A stretch of 64,000 nt of DNA from Clostridium sp. D43t1_170807_H7 (GTDB taxonomy: Bacteria > Bacillota > Clostridia > Clostridiales > Clostridiaceae), in contig NZ_JADNLK010000001.1 in NCBI RefSeq assembly GCF_015555905.1, forward strand, positions 126,302 to 190,301. Direction: 5' to 3'. The position numbers and the translations under genes are program-made. Within the stretch, counting starts at the first letter, position 1. Every line of letters starts with the position of its first letter. The notes beneath the pieces were generated by a model. That model was not told the DNA's origin, ran no database searches, and saw only the letters and a list, made by a program, of their open reading frames with translations. Of the stretch, positions 27,198 to 35,404 are shown piece after piece.

Positions 27198-27305
27198 ACT
27201 TCCCCCAAAAATTTATTTTTTAATTTATAACATTATATGTTGTATCTACTATTTTTATATATGATATAATTCTAAATATATACTTTTTTACAAAAGGAGG
27301 AGCTT

Positions 27306-27578
27306 ATGATTAGATACTACATAATTGTTGATGGTCGTGTCCAAGGTGTGGGATTTAGATTCTTCTGTACAATGAATGCTCGTACATTAGATTTAACTGG
27401 ATGGGTTAGAAATATGGATAATGGTATGGTAGAAATGGAAGTACAAGGTGAAGAAAGTTCCATTGAAAAATTTATTAGAAATATAAAAAAGGGAAATCGC
27501 TTTATTAGAGTTGATGAACTTTATCAAAAGAAAATAGAAACACTCCCTCAAGAAAAAACATTCACAGAACGCTATTGA
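27306..27578 (+). CDS. acyP: Acylphosphatase
   Basis: 90 residues. The catalytic loop GRVQGVGFRFF (10-20) with Arg19 and the catalytic Asn of GWVRNMDNG (about 42) are intact. It hydrolyses carboxyl-phosphate bonds such as acetyl phosphate. AAAAGGAGGAG before the ATG. It ends about 25 bases before a long inverted repeat. Confidence 0.93.
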   Translation: MIRYYIIVDGRVQGVGFRFFCTMNARTLDLTGWVRNMDNGMVEMEVQGEESSIEKFIRNIKKGNRFIRVDELYQKKIETLPQEKTFTERY

Positions 27579-27602
27579 ATAAAATTGCGCATTACATGGG
27601 GC

Positions 27603-27922
27603 GAAAAAATGAAATATTTATTTTCCGGAAACGGTGAAATTTTCGCCTAGAATTTATATAATTGATTCCGTAAAGTTTGCTAAAGTTTTTAAACTTAAGT
27701 GAGATTCAAAATTTCAATTTTGTAAATCGAACTTACACATTCGACGCAAGGAGAAGGTGCTTCCTTTTAAAATGAAACTCACTCTTCACTATCGCTCAGA
27801 GGAGTAAGTTCAGCTAACTAAATCAAGATTTAGAGCTTCACTTAACGCAAACTTTACTACATCAATTATTAAATTCTACGGCTCAATTTCAATGTTTCCT
27901 CCAAATTAATATTTCATTTTTT
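27603..27922. repeat. Long imperfect inverted repeat (MITE-like)
   Basis: The left arm runs from GAAAAAATGAAATATT through GAATTTATATAATTGAT and GTAAAGTTTGC. The right arm answers with GCAAACTTTAC, ATCAATTATTAAATTC and AATATTTCATTTTTTC. The arms are at least 100 bases each and meet near 27760. The flank after the right arm, with CCCCTTTATAG, is the reverse complement of the outer end of hairpin copy 3 (55900-55930). No reading frame is present, so it resembles a non-autonomous miniature element. Confidence 0.75.
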
Positions 27923-28066
27923 CTTTATCCATGTGTCTGCTTATAACCCACCCCTTTATAGTTAATGTTTTGTGCTACAAATTTTTCTGATATTATAGTT
28001 AATTTGTGTATTAATATTTTTAGTTTATTTAAAAATATATATTTAGAAGTTAACAATTTATTATAT

Positions 28067-28374
28067 AAAATATAGCAGAAGTCGTTAATTTTTAAGGTGA
28101 TTACGTAGAAAATTGTATCTTTTAGCTTAAAAGCTAGTGATAGAGAAAAAATTGATTATATTATCGGAAGGAAGATTATATAATGAACTTTAGAATTTAA
28201 TTATTATTAGAATAAAATCTGCGTTAAGAAGCTGAGGGAATGAAATGACTTTCGAAGCTTTAGCAGATTTTATGGAAATAATAATATAAATTCTTAGTGA
28301 AATTATATTCCTTCCTGGAGATTATATAATCAATTTTTCGGCATCACGGCATTCAAGCTTTAACGAACAATTTA
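28067..28374. repeat. Dispersed hairpin element, copy 2 (inverted, interrupted)
   Basis: Reverse complement of copy 1 with only scattered substitutions, except for an insertion at 28184-28289. The outer stem pairs 28151-28165 with 28320-28334. The far end includes the stop codon of the glucosaminidase gene at 28372-28374, as copy 1 includes the stop codon of its own neighbour. Confidence 0.85.
28184..28289. repeat. Nested palindromic insertion with a 6-bp direct repeat
   Basis: About 106 bases interrupt copy 2. The hexamer ATATAA occurs at 28178-28183 and again at 28284-28289, as expected for a target-site duplication. Inside, TAAAATCTGC (28213-28222) and GCAGATTTTA (28263-28272), plus AATTATTATT and AATAATAAT flanks, form an inverted repeat. 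Confidence 0.75.
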
Positions 28375-29109
28375 GTCATATTGCATTAGATTGTATTTTT
28401 CTATAAGTGATATTAGCTTATCAGCATATATTGGCTCTCCATTCTCATTTTTAACTGTACTATAGCCTGCATCTTCTAATGCTTGTGCTTGAGATTTATA
28501 GTCATTTCCATTAAATAATCCATATTCAGCATATCTTGAATTTTCATATAAAAACTTTCCATGATCCTCAATTGACTCATTAATATTATCATACTTTCTA
28601 AAATTAGCTATTGTAGAATCATTATAGTTTTCACTTGTTGCTATTGTGGCAATAGCTCCATTCCACCTTGAATCAGCCTTTATCCCAAATAAATTATTAT
28701 GTGTAACTGCTAACTCGGAATTTCCCCATCCTGACTCTAATATTGCTTGCGCCATAGTTATTGATGGTAATATTCCATACTTATTATAATTACTAATAGC
28801 TCCATCTGATATAGTTTCTATAAATTCCATCTTTTCACTATCCATGTATGTATTAGAATATACTTCTTGATTATCAGAATCCTCTTCGTTCTCTTCTATT
28901 ATATTCTCTTGTTCTTTATTTTCCACAGCCGCCACTTCCTGTAAATCATTTATTTCTTGGAAAATATTACTTCTCAAATTTAAAACCATTATATATAATA
29001 TAAGAATTGTAAATATACCAACTACACATATTTTTTCTAATTTTATTTTTTTATTTCTTTTAGTATAACTCCCTAACCCATTGTATTTAATATTTTTTTT
29101 CATTTTCAA
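28372..29109 (-). CDS. Membrane-anchored glucosaminidase (peptidoglycan hydrolase)
   Basis: 245 residues. Basic start, one transmembrane helix (about 27-46), an acidic Glu/Asn-rich linker (about 55-90), then a GH73-type N-acetylglucosaminidase domain (about 95-240) with PSITMAQAILESGWGNSELA, where the first Glu is the likely catalytic residue, and NNLFGIKAD. It cuts glycan strands outside the membrane, for example in cell separation or flagellar passage. AGGAG precedes the ATG. Its stop codon is part of hairpin copy 2. Confidence 0.88.
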   Translation of the reverse strand: MKMKKNIKYNGLGSYTKRNKKIKLEKICVVGIFTILILYIMVLNLRSNIFQEINDLQEVAAVENKEQENIIEENEEDSDNQEVYSNTYMDSEKMEFIETISDGAISNYNKYGILPSITMAQAILESGWGNSELAVTHNNLFGIKADSRWNGAIATIATSENYNDSTIANFRKYDNINESIEDHGKFLYENSRYAEYGLFNGNDYKSQAQALEDAGYSTVKNENGEPIYADKLISLIEKYNLMQYD

Positions 29110-29272
29110 CTCTCCTATAAAATTTAAAATACATCTTATATTTTTAGTATTTTTAAAGTAATATTGTTTATATACTTTTTGTAATTATTTTGCCTTTATA
29201 TATATTTTTTTATTACATTTAATAATATGAATTTATTAAATGTTTATTACTCATTTAACTTTTTTACAAACT

Positions 29273-29316
29273 AAAAGGACCTATATATATTCTAATAATA
29301 TATATAGGTCCTTTAT
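29273..29316. terminator. Terminator of the symporter gene
   Basis: AAAAGGACCTATATATAT pairs with ATATATATAGGTCCTTTT-like arm around a short loop, immediately after the symporter stop on the minus strand. Confidence 0.85.
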
Positions 29317-29319
29317 TCT

Positions 29320-30726
29320 CTAGTTAACTTGCAACTTATTATCTTTTTCTATTTTATTTTCCCTGTTTAACTTTTCAAAAAACTCATTAGTTTCATTTAT
29401 AACTACATGTCTCAATGCTATTAGACCAACTAAGTTAGGTAATGCCATTAATCCATTCACTATATCTGCCATTATAAATACTAGATTTAATGATAAGAAA
29501 GGTCCTACCCCTACAAATGCTATGAATACAATTTTATATAACTTTATTCCTTTAACACCTGTTAAATATTCAACACATCTTTCACCATAATAGTTCCATC
29601 CTATAATAGTAGTAAATGCAAAAAATATTAATCCTATATTTACTATATACTTTCCTATTACTGCAAAAGGTAACCCTTGTTCAAAGGCTAATGTTGTCAT
29701 TGCAGCTCCTTCAAATCCACTATTAAAGCTTCCAGTTAAAATTATAGCCAACCCTGTCATTGTACAAATTGTTATTGTATCTATAAATGTTCCTGTCATT
29801 GAAATTAATCCTTGTTTAACCGGAGATTTAGTTTTAGCTGCTGCTGCTGCTATTGGAGCACTTCCTAAACCAGCTTCATTTGAAAATACTCCTCTTCCTA
29901 CTCCTCTTTGAATAGCTATTGCTACAGTTATACCTACTGCACCTCCTAATGCAGCTTTGGGATTCACTGCACTATAAAGTATTAACATTATAGCTCCTGG
30001 TATAGCTTTAAAATTAAATACTAATACCATTAATGCTCCTAAAATATACATAATTGCCATTGATGGAACTATTTTTTCTGCTACTTTTGATATTCTCTTT
30101 ATACCACCTAATGTTACTAATGCTACTAAAACAGTAATAACTACTGCACTAATCCATAATGGCACATTAAATGTTAACTTAGCTGCTGATGCTATAGAAT
30201 TTACTTGCCCAAATGTTCCTATCCCTAAAAGAGCTACTCCAACTCCAAAAATAGCAAACATTTTAGCTAAAAACTTACTTCCTACACCCTTTTCTATATA
30301 ATACATAGGTCCACCAGACATTTGTCCATTTTCATCTACTTCTCTATACTTAATTGCTAAAACTCCTTCAGCATACTTAGTCGCCATTCCGAAAAATGCT
30401 GCTATCCACATCCATAAAAGTGCTCCTGGTCCTCCTGCTGCTATTGCAGTTGCAACACCAACAATGTTACCAGTACCTATAGTTGCTGATAAAGCAGTAC
30501 AAAGTGCAGCAAAACTTGATACATCTCCTTTTGCATCATCATCATATTCTTCGTCATCTTTTGAAAATAAATATTTAATAGCTAATGGTAGCTTAAATAT
30601 TTGTAACAACTTCAACTTAAAAGTAAAATAAATTCCTGTCCCGACTAATAATATAAGTAGAGGTGGTCCCCATACTATACCATTAATCTCATTTAATAAT
30701 TGTTCAATTGTTTTAAAAAATTCCAT
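29320..30726 (-). CDS. Sodium:alanine/glycine symporter (AGCS family)
   Basis: 468 residues with ten or more transmembrane helices. Family signatures include ALSATIGTGNIVGVATAIA (about 75-95), GGPMYYIEKG (about 140-149) and the RGVGRGVFSNEAGLGSAP region (about 275-292). It imports alanine or glycine with Na+. A tandem glycine riboswitch in its leader indicates glycine as the physiological substrate or signal. AAGGGGGA is 8 bases before the ATG, and a CTCCTCC segment 25 bases upstream could pair with it. Confidence 0.93.
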   Translation of the reverse strand: MEFFKTIEQLLNEINGIVWGPPLLILLVGTGIYFTFKLKLLQIFKLPLAIKYLFSKDDEEYDDDAKGDVSSFAALCTALSATIGTGNIVGVATAIAAGGPGALLWMWIAAFFGMATKYAEGVLAIKYREVDENGQMSGGPMYYIEKGVGSKFLAKMFAIFGVGVALLGIGTFGQVNSIASAAKLTFNVPLWISAVVITVLVALVTLGGIKRISKVAEKIVPSMAIMYILGALMVLVFNFKAIPGAIMLILYSAVNPKAALGGAVGITVAIAIQRGVGRGVFSNEAGLGSAPIAAAAAKTKSPVKQGLISMTGTFIDTITICTMTGLAIILTGSFNSGFEGAAMTTLAFEQGLPFAVIGKYIVNIGLIFFAFTTIIGWNYYGERCVEYLTGVKGIKLYKIVFIAFVGVGPFLSLNLVFIMADIVNGLMALPNLVGLIALRHVVINETNEFFEKLNRENKIEKDNKLQVN

Positions 30727-30887
30727 AAAAAAAATCCCCCTTAAAAATAAATTTATAGGAGGAGATTAAAAGTAACTATAAGTAAAAAAATTATATGAAT
30801 ATATTAACTAAATTGCGAAACTTCCTAGAATTAAGAAATTACTCTACAATATTATTCATAGTGATTTTTTACTATAAATCACTTTTA

Positions 30888-31050
30888 TCCCCTGTCCTTT
30901 TACCTGAGAGTTTCAGTTTAATTTAAATTAAACCTTGCTCCTTCGGTGCCCTAATATGAGTCTCTCCAGAGGCTCGTCCAGTAACGGTCCTAATACCTGA
31001 AAGATTTACTTCTTCGGTGGATTTAAATCGCTCTCCCATTACCTTCATCC
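30888..31050 (-). ncRNA. Tandem glycine riboswitch
   Basis: On the minus strand two glycine-aptamer units follow each other. Unit 1 has GGGAGAGCG, CACCGAAGAAG and CAGGTATTAGGACC; unit 2 has CTGGAGAGAC, CACCGAAGGAGCAAG and CTCTCAGGTAAAAGGACAG. These are the conserved pieces of the gcvT-type element. It is in the leader of the AGCS symporter. Between it and the gene lie a hairpin (near 30865-30893) and a possible sequestering CTCCTCC/GGGGGA pair. Confidence 0.93.
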
Positions 31051-31072
31051 GAACATATTAAATTATAAAGTC

Positions 31073-31101
31073 ATTATATACATTAAATATAATAAAATCA
31101 A
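31073..31101 (-). promoter_or_regulatory. Promoter of the riboswitch-symporter transcript
   Basis: TTGATT and TATAAT are 17 bases apart on the minus strand, about 20 bases before the first aptamer. Confidence 0.7.
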
Positions 31102-31154
31102 TATATTTTTTACAATTTATCTGATGGCTAGCTGTTGTAAAACTCCATCTGAAA

Positions 31155-32828
31155 CTAAGAATTCACTTTATACAATCTATTTATTGCACTAATTATAGAC
31201 TTTATAGATGCACGTGTTATATTACTATCAACTCCAACACCAAATGTTTTCTTATCTACATCATTTCTTTTCATATATACATAAGCTGCAGCTTCTGCTT
31301 CTGATCCTTTGCTTAGTGCATGTTCCTTATAATCTATAATAGATATATTTATTAAATTACTATTATATAAAGCTTTTCCTAAAGAATCTATAGGTCCATT
31401 ACCAATTCCCTCTACATCCATCTCTACATTCTTATATTTAACTCTTGCCCTAACCTTAGTAGTCTCATTGCTTCCATGGTCAACATCAGATATAGAAAGA
31501 TTTATTAATTTAAATGGTTCATCTAAATCTAAATATTCATTCTTAAATGCTTGTAAAATCTCATCTGGTTGAACTTCTCCCTTAGCCTCAGATATTTTTT
31601 GCACTACTTCTGCAAATTCTTGCTGCATTGCTTTTGGTAACTTATATCCAAAGCAATGATCCATTACAAAAGCTACTCCGCCTTTACCTGATTGACTATT
31701 TATTCTTACTAAAGGCTCATATTCTCTTCCTAAATCACTTGGATCAACTGGTAAATAAGGTACTTCCCATAATTTAGATCCTCTTTCCTCATATTTCTTC
31801 ATTCCTTTATTTATAGCATCTTGATGTGAACCTGAGAATGCCGTAAACACTAAATCACCAGCATATGGATGCCTTACATGAACTGGTATTTTAACACATC
31901 TTTCATATATGTTAATTATCTCATTTATATTTTCAAGATTTAACATAGGATTAACCCCATGTGAAAACATATTATATGCAACAGTAAGTACATCTACATT
32001 CCCTGTCCTTTCTCCATTACCAAACAAAGTTCCTTCAACTCTATCAGCTCCAGCTAAAAGTGCTAATTCTGCATCTGCTACACCTGTTCCTCTATCATTA
32101 TGAGGATGAACACTTACTATTATTCTCTCTCTATCCTTAAAGTTTCTACACATATATTCTATTTGATCAGCAAAAACATTTGGTGTATCCATTTGGACTG
32201 TTGATGGAAGATTTATTATTATTTTATTATCTCGTGATGCTCCCCAAACATCAGCAACTGCATCACATACCTCAAGTGCATATTCTACTTCCGTACCTGT
32301 AAAGCTTTCAGGTGAATATTCTAAAAATATTTTTCCTTCAAAATCTGAGGCATATTTTTTTACAAGTTCTGTTCCCTCTGTAGCAATTTTCTTTATTTCC
32401 TCTTTACTCATATTAAAAACAACATCTCTCTGTAGTACAGATGTTGAATTATATATATGAACTATAGCTTGTTTAACTCCCTTTAATGATTCAAAAGTCT
32501 TTTCTATTAAGTGTGGCCTAGCTTGTGTCAATACTTGAACTACTACATCATCAGGAATATAATTTTCATCAATTAATCTTCTTAGGAAGTCATATTCTAT
32601 TTGCGATGCTGATGGAAAACCTACTTCTATTTCCTTAAACCCCAATTTAACTAATAAATTAAAAAATTCTATCTTCTCATCTATATTCATTGGATTTATA
32701 AGTGCTTGATTTCCATCTCTTAAATCTACACTACACCATATTGGCGCCTTTTTTATACTATTATTTGGCCAAGTTCTTTCCTTAAAATTTATTGTTTCAA
32801 ATCTTCTATACTTACTATAATTTAACAT
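31155..32828 (-). CDS. leuA: 2-isopropylmalate synthase
   Basis: 557 residues, the longer LeuA2-type enzyme (Corynebacterium-like). The DRE-TIM catalytic domain starts at CSVDLRDGNQALINPM (about 32-47), with HPHNDRGTG near 240 as a metal-binding segment, and a C-terminal LeuA dimer/regulatory domain from about 430. It condenses 2-oxoisovalerate and acetyl-CoA, the first step to leucine. A T-box leader upstream gives control by uncharged tRNA-Leu. leuBCD are not in the window. Confidence 0.94.
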   Translation of the reverse strand: MLNYSKYRRFETINFKERTWPNNSIKKAPIWCSVDLRDGNQALINPMNIDEKIEFFNLLVKLGFKEIEVGFPSASQIEYDFLRRLIDENYIPDDVVVQVLTQARPHLIEKTFESLKGVKQAIVHIYNSTSVLQRDVVFNMSKEEIKKIATEGTELVKKYASDFEGKIFLEYSPESFTGTEVEYALEVCDAVADVWGASRDNKIIINLPSTVQMDTPNVFADQIEYMCRNFKDRERIIVSVHPHNDRGTGVADAELALLAGADRVEGTLFGNGERTGNVDVLTVAYNMFSHGVNPMLNLENINEIINIYERCVKIPVHVRHPYAGDLVFTAFSGSHQDAINKGMKKYEERGSKLWEVPYLPVDPSDLGREYEPLVRINSQSGKGGVAFVMDHCFGYKLPKAMQQEFAEVVQKISEAKGEVQPDEILQAFKNEYLDLDEPFKLINLSISDVDHGSNETTKVRARVKYKNVEMDVEGIGNGPIDSLGKALYNSNLINISIIDYKEHALSKGSEAEAAAYVYMKRNDVDKKTFGVGVDSNITRASIKSIISAINRLYKVNS

Positions 32829-32889
32829 TTATAAAAGCCCCCTTTAAATTTAAATATAATAGATTTACAATATATAATTTAAAATCAAG

Positions 32890-33118
32890 CAAAAAACCGC
32901 ACAAACATCCCTCTATATTGGAGCGTGTTTGCGCGGTACCATCCAAAATTTCACTTAATTAAAATAACGGTATTATTCCGATAAAGACTACTAATATTTC
33001 ATCTCTATAGCTCATGAGCGAGTTCAAAAACATTAATTTATAGACTCACAGCAACCGTCTACTCTCTGAAAAATTACTTATTTTCTACTACTCTCAATCT
33101 TTGCCTGTTTTATGACTT
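32890..33118 (-). ncRNA. T-box riboswitch (leucine)
   Basis: On the minus strand: the AGAGAGTAGACGG stem I elements, GCTGTGAGTCT, the T-box core TGGTACCGCG (near 32933-32942) and the terminator CCGCGCAAACA..TGTTTGTGCGG followed by TTTTTT. The likely specifier is CTC within GAACTC (33020-33025 on the plus strand as GAGTTC), which reads Leu. It precedes leuA directly. Confidence 0.92.
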
Positions 33119-33125
33119 TTTTATA

Positions 33126-33154
33126 ATATTACTATAAAAGTATATTTTTGTCAA
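33126..33154 (-). promoter_or_regulatory. Promoter of the leuA T-box transcript
   Basis: TTGACA (perfect) and TAATAT are 17 bases apart on the minus strand, just upstream of the T-box. Confidence 0.65.
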
Positions 33155-33170
33155 TACATATTCTATATTT

Positions 33171-34130
33171 TTATTTATCTACTCTATTTCTCACCTTACC
33201 ATTATAAAACGCTCTTATATTTTCTATAACCTCATTAAATAGCCTTTCTCTAGCCTCCACACTTGCCCAAGCTATGTGAGGAGATAATATTATCCTATCT
33301 TTATTTTTCATTGTTAAAAGAGCACTATTTATTTTTATTGGTTCTACCTCAAATACATCTAAAGCTGCTCCTTTGATTTTACCCTCATCAATGGCCCTTG
33401 CTAAATCTTCCTCAATAACAATAGGCCCTCTTCCCATATTAACTAAAATAGCTGAAGTTTTCATTTTACATAATGCTTCATAATTAATTAATCCTAAAGT
33501 ATTTTTACTTAATGGTGCATGTATAGAAATAATATCACTATTATTTAATAGCTCATCAAAAGATACTCTGTTAAATTCATTATTAGAATTATTACCTGTT
33601 GTGGAATAATATACTACTTTAGCTCCAAAAGCCTCTGCTATTTTAGCTACTCTTCTACCAATGTTACCAAGACCTATTATTCCCCAAGTTTTACCTTCAA
33701 TTTCATAATAAGGCTTATCTAAACATGTAAATAATCCTGATTTTGAATACTCTCCACTCTTAACATAGTTATCATAGTAAGTAACCTCATCTAATAAAGC
33801 TAAAGCTGCTGCAAATGTATGTTGAACTACTGCATTAGTAGAATATCCTGCAACATTAGCTACTCCTATTCCCTTTTCTTTAGCATACTCTATATCTATA
33901 TTATTAAATCCAGTAGCTACCTCTGCTATAAATTCTAAATTATTTGCATCACTTAGATTTTCTCTATTTAAAACTACCTTGTTAGTTAGTATTATATTAG
34001 CCTCCCTTACTCTCTCTTTTACTTCACTAATATCAGTAGTATCATAATATTTAACTTCTCCAAATTCATTTAACTTTTCTAAACTTATATCTCCTAATGT
34101 TTTACCATCTAATATTACTATTTTTTTCAT
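33171..34130 (-). CDS. D-isomer-specific 2-hydroxyacid dehydrogenase
   Basis: 319 residues with the standard two-domain build. The NAD-binding motif is GLGNIGRRVAKIA (about 153-165), and the catalytic Arg, Glu and His are seen in NMGRGPIV (about 231-238), ALDVFEVEP and SPHIAWAS. It reduces a 2-keto acid; glycerate dehydrogenase or hydroxypyruvate reductase is the nearest guess. GAGGAAG precedes the ATG. It is downstream of the tRNA and 3' to it lies leuA's leader, so it has its own transcript or a shared one with the tRNA. Confidence 0.88.
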   Translation of the reverse strand: MKKIVILDGKTLGDISLEKLNEFGEVKYYDTTDISEVKERVREANIILTNKVVLNRENLSDANNLEFIAEVATGFNNIDIEYAKEKGIGVANVAGYSTNAVVQHTFAAALALLDEVTYYDNYVKSGEYSKSGLFTCLDKPYYEIEGKTWGIIGLGNIGRRVAKIAEAFGAKVVYYSTTGNNSNNEFNRVSFDELLNNSDIISIHAPLSKNTLGLINYEALCKMKTSAILVNMGRGPIVIEEDLARAIDEGKIKGAALDVFEVEPIKINSALLTMKNKDRIILSPHIAWASVEARERLFNEVIENIRAFYNGKVRNRVDK

Positions 34131-34269
34131 CTCTTACTTCCTCTCTTTACTTAATATATAATAAAAAGACTATTTCTAAAAATAAATACAAAAAAAACAG
34201 CTTAACTTTTTGTAACTTAGCTATTAAATTCTGTATCTCTTCCTAAAATAGTCTTCAATATAATAAAAT

Positions 34270-34357
34270 TGGTGCAGATGGTGGGACTTGAACCCACACA
34301 AGGGATTCCCTTAATAGACCCTCAATCTATCCTGTCTGCCTATTCCAGCACATCTGC
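34270..34357 (-). tRNA. tRNA-Leu (anticodon GAG)
   Basis: An 88-base class II tRNA on the minus strand. The acceptor stem pairs GCAGATG with CATCTGC and the 3' CCA is encoded. The anticodon loop is TTGAGGG between ATAGA and TCTAT, giving GAG, which reads CUU and CUC. The variable arm (TAAGGGAATCCCTTG) and GGTTCAAGTCC T-arm are normal. Confidence 0.93.
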
Positions 34358-34421
34358 ATATAAATAACTGTTAATATAATTTTAAATTACTATAAAATTA
34401 AATTCAAGCATTATTTTCCAT

Positions 34422-35186
34422 TTAATCCTTTAAGGATTTTAAAATCTTAGCTATATTATCAATATCCTCAATTGTTAATTCATCATAATTATCTAACATA
34501 CTCTTTACATCATCTATAACTTTATCTTTATATGTCTTTTTAAATCCCTTTCTTCCTCCTATAAGTGATAATGTCAAACTAGTAGTTATAACTCCAATAA
34601 TGCCTATACCTATTATCATTAATAATACTGCAATAGTTCTTCCTAATTGTGTTTTTAATAAAACATCCCCATATCCAACTGTTGTAAAAGTTACAAAGCT
34701 CCACCATAATGCATCGCCTAGAGGCATTCCTTCTACAAGAGAAATCAATACTGCACCTATGACAATAAATATTGTAGAAATCACTAATAAAAAATTCAAT
34801 CTACTTTTACGTATTTCATCTTTAACTCTAATTTTAAATTTTATAGCACATATTACAAGCATTATAAATTTAATTATCTTTATACAATATGATGGGTTAA
34901 TTACATTAGGCAAAATTGTAAAAGCCAATATCTTCATGTAAAATTTTATAGGAAAAATTGAAAATAAATCAATTGTATTTTTCCTTATAAATTGTTTTTT
35001 TCCTTTACTTATTACTAATCTAGTAAAATAATCGCCTATAAAGATTAATCTTACTATATTATCTATATAATAAAAAGCCCATTTAACTTCATTAGGTATA
35101 TTAATAAATATATCAATTACCAACATTAATGAAAGCATAAGTGCTAATAATCCTATAAAAAAATCATATATACTCTTCTTACTCAT
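34422..35186 (-). CDS. Voltage-gated-like potassium channel
   Basis: 254 residues. Several N-terminal membrane segments (about 10-110) resemble a voltage-sensor-like half; the pore region has the selectivity filter TVGYGD at 169-174 in WWSFVTFTTVGYGD, followed by the inner helix (about 182-205) and a short cytosolic tail. Bacterial homologues conduct K+ across the cytoplasmic membrane. The second membrane helices carry few of the regularly spaced Arg residues, so gating by voltage is uncertain. Confidence 0.85.
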   Translation of the reverse strand: MSKKSIYDFFIGLLALMLSLMLVIDIFINIPNEVKWAFYYIDNIVRLIFIGDYFTRLVISKGKKQFIRKNTIDLFSIFPIKFYMKILAFTILPNVINPSYCIKIIKFIMLVICAIKFKIRVKDEIRKSRLNFLLVISTIFIVIGAVLISLVEGMPLGDALWWSFVTFTTVGYGDVLLKTQLGRTIAVLLMIIGIGIIGVITTSLTLSLIGGRKGFKKTYKDKVIDDVKSMLDNYDELTIEDIDNIAKILKSLKD

Positions 35187-35365
35187 AAAAATTATATCCT
35201 CTTATAAATATTGTTTAATATATTTATATTTATGTAATACAATTTCAATTTATGAAACACACTACTCACTTCCATTTGTAGATATAAGTTCGATTAATAA
35301 AATTAAAATTTTAAATCTCGTTTATGAAATAACTTATATTATTTAAAATTTAATTATGTTTGTCC

Positions 35366-35403
35366 AAAAAGGCTGTTGCATAATTCTTAGCAACAGCCCT
35401 TTT
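35366..35403. terminator. Terminator after malQ
   Basis: AAAAAGGCTGTTGC and GCAACAGCCCTTTT pair around a short loop, just beyond the malQ stop on the minus strand. Confidence 0.85.
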
Positions 35404-35404
35404 C

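Larger units (their letters stand above)
27579..28371. other. Repeat-filled non-coding region between convergent genes
   Basis: 793 bases between acylphosphatase and the glucosaminidase gene. It contains a 320-base inverted repeat (27603-27922), a short AT-rich spacer, and hairpin element copy 2 with a nested insertion. Nothing here codes for a credible protein. Confidence 0.8.
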
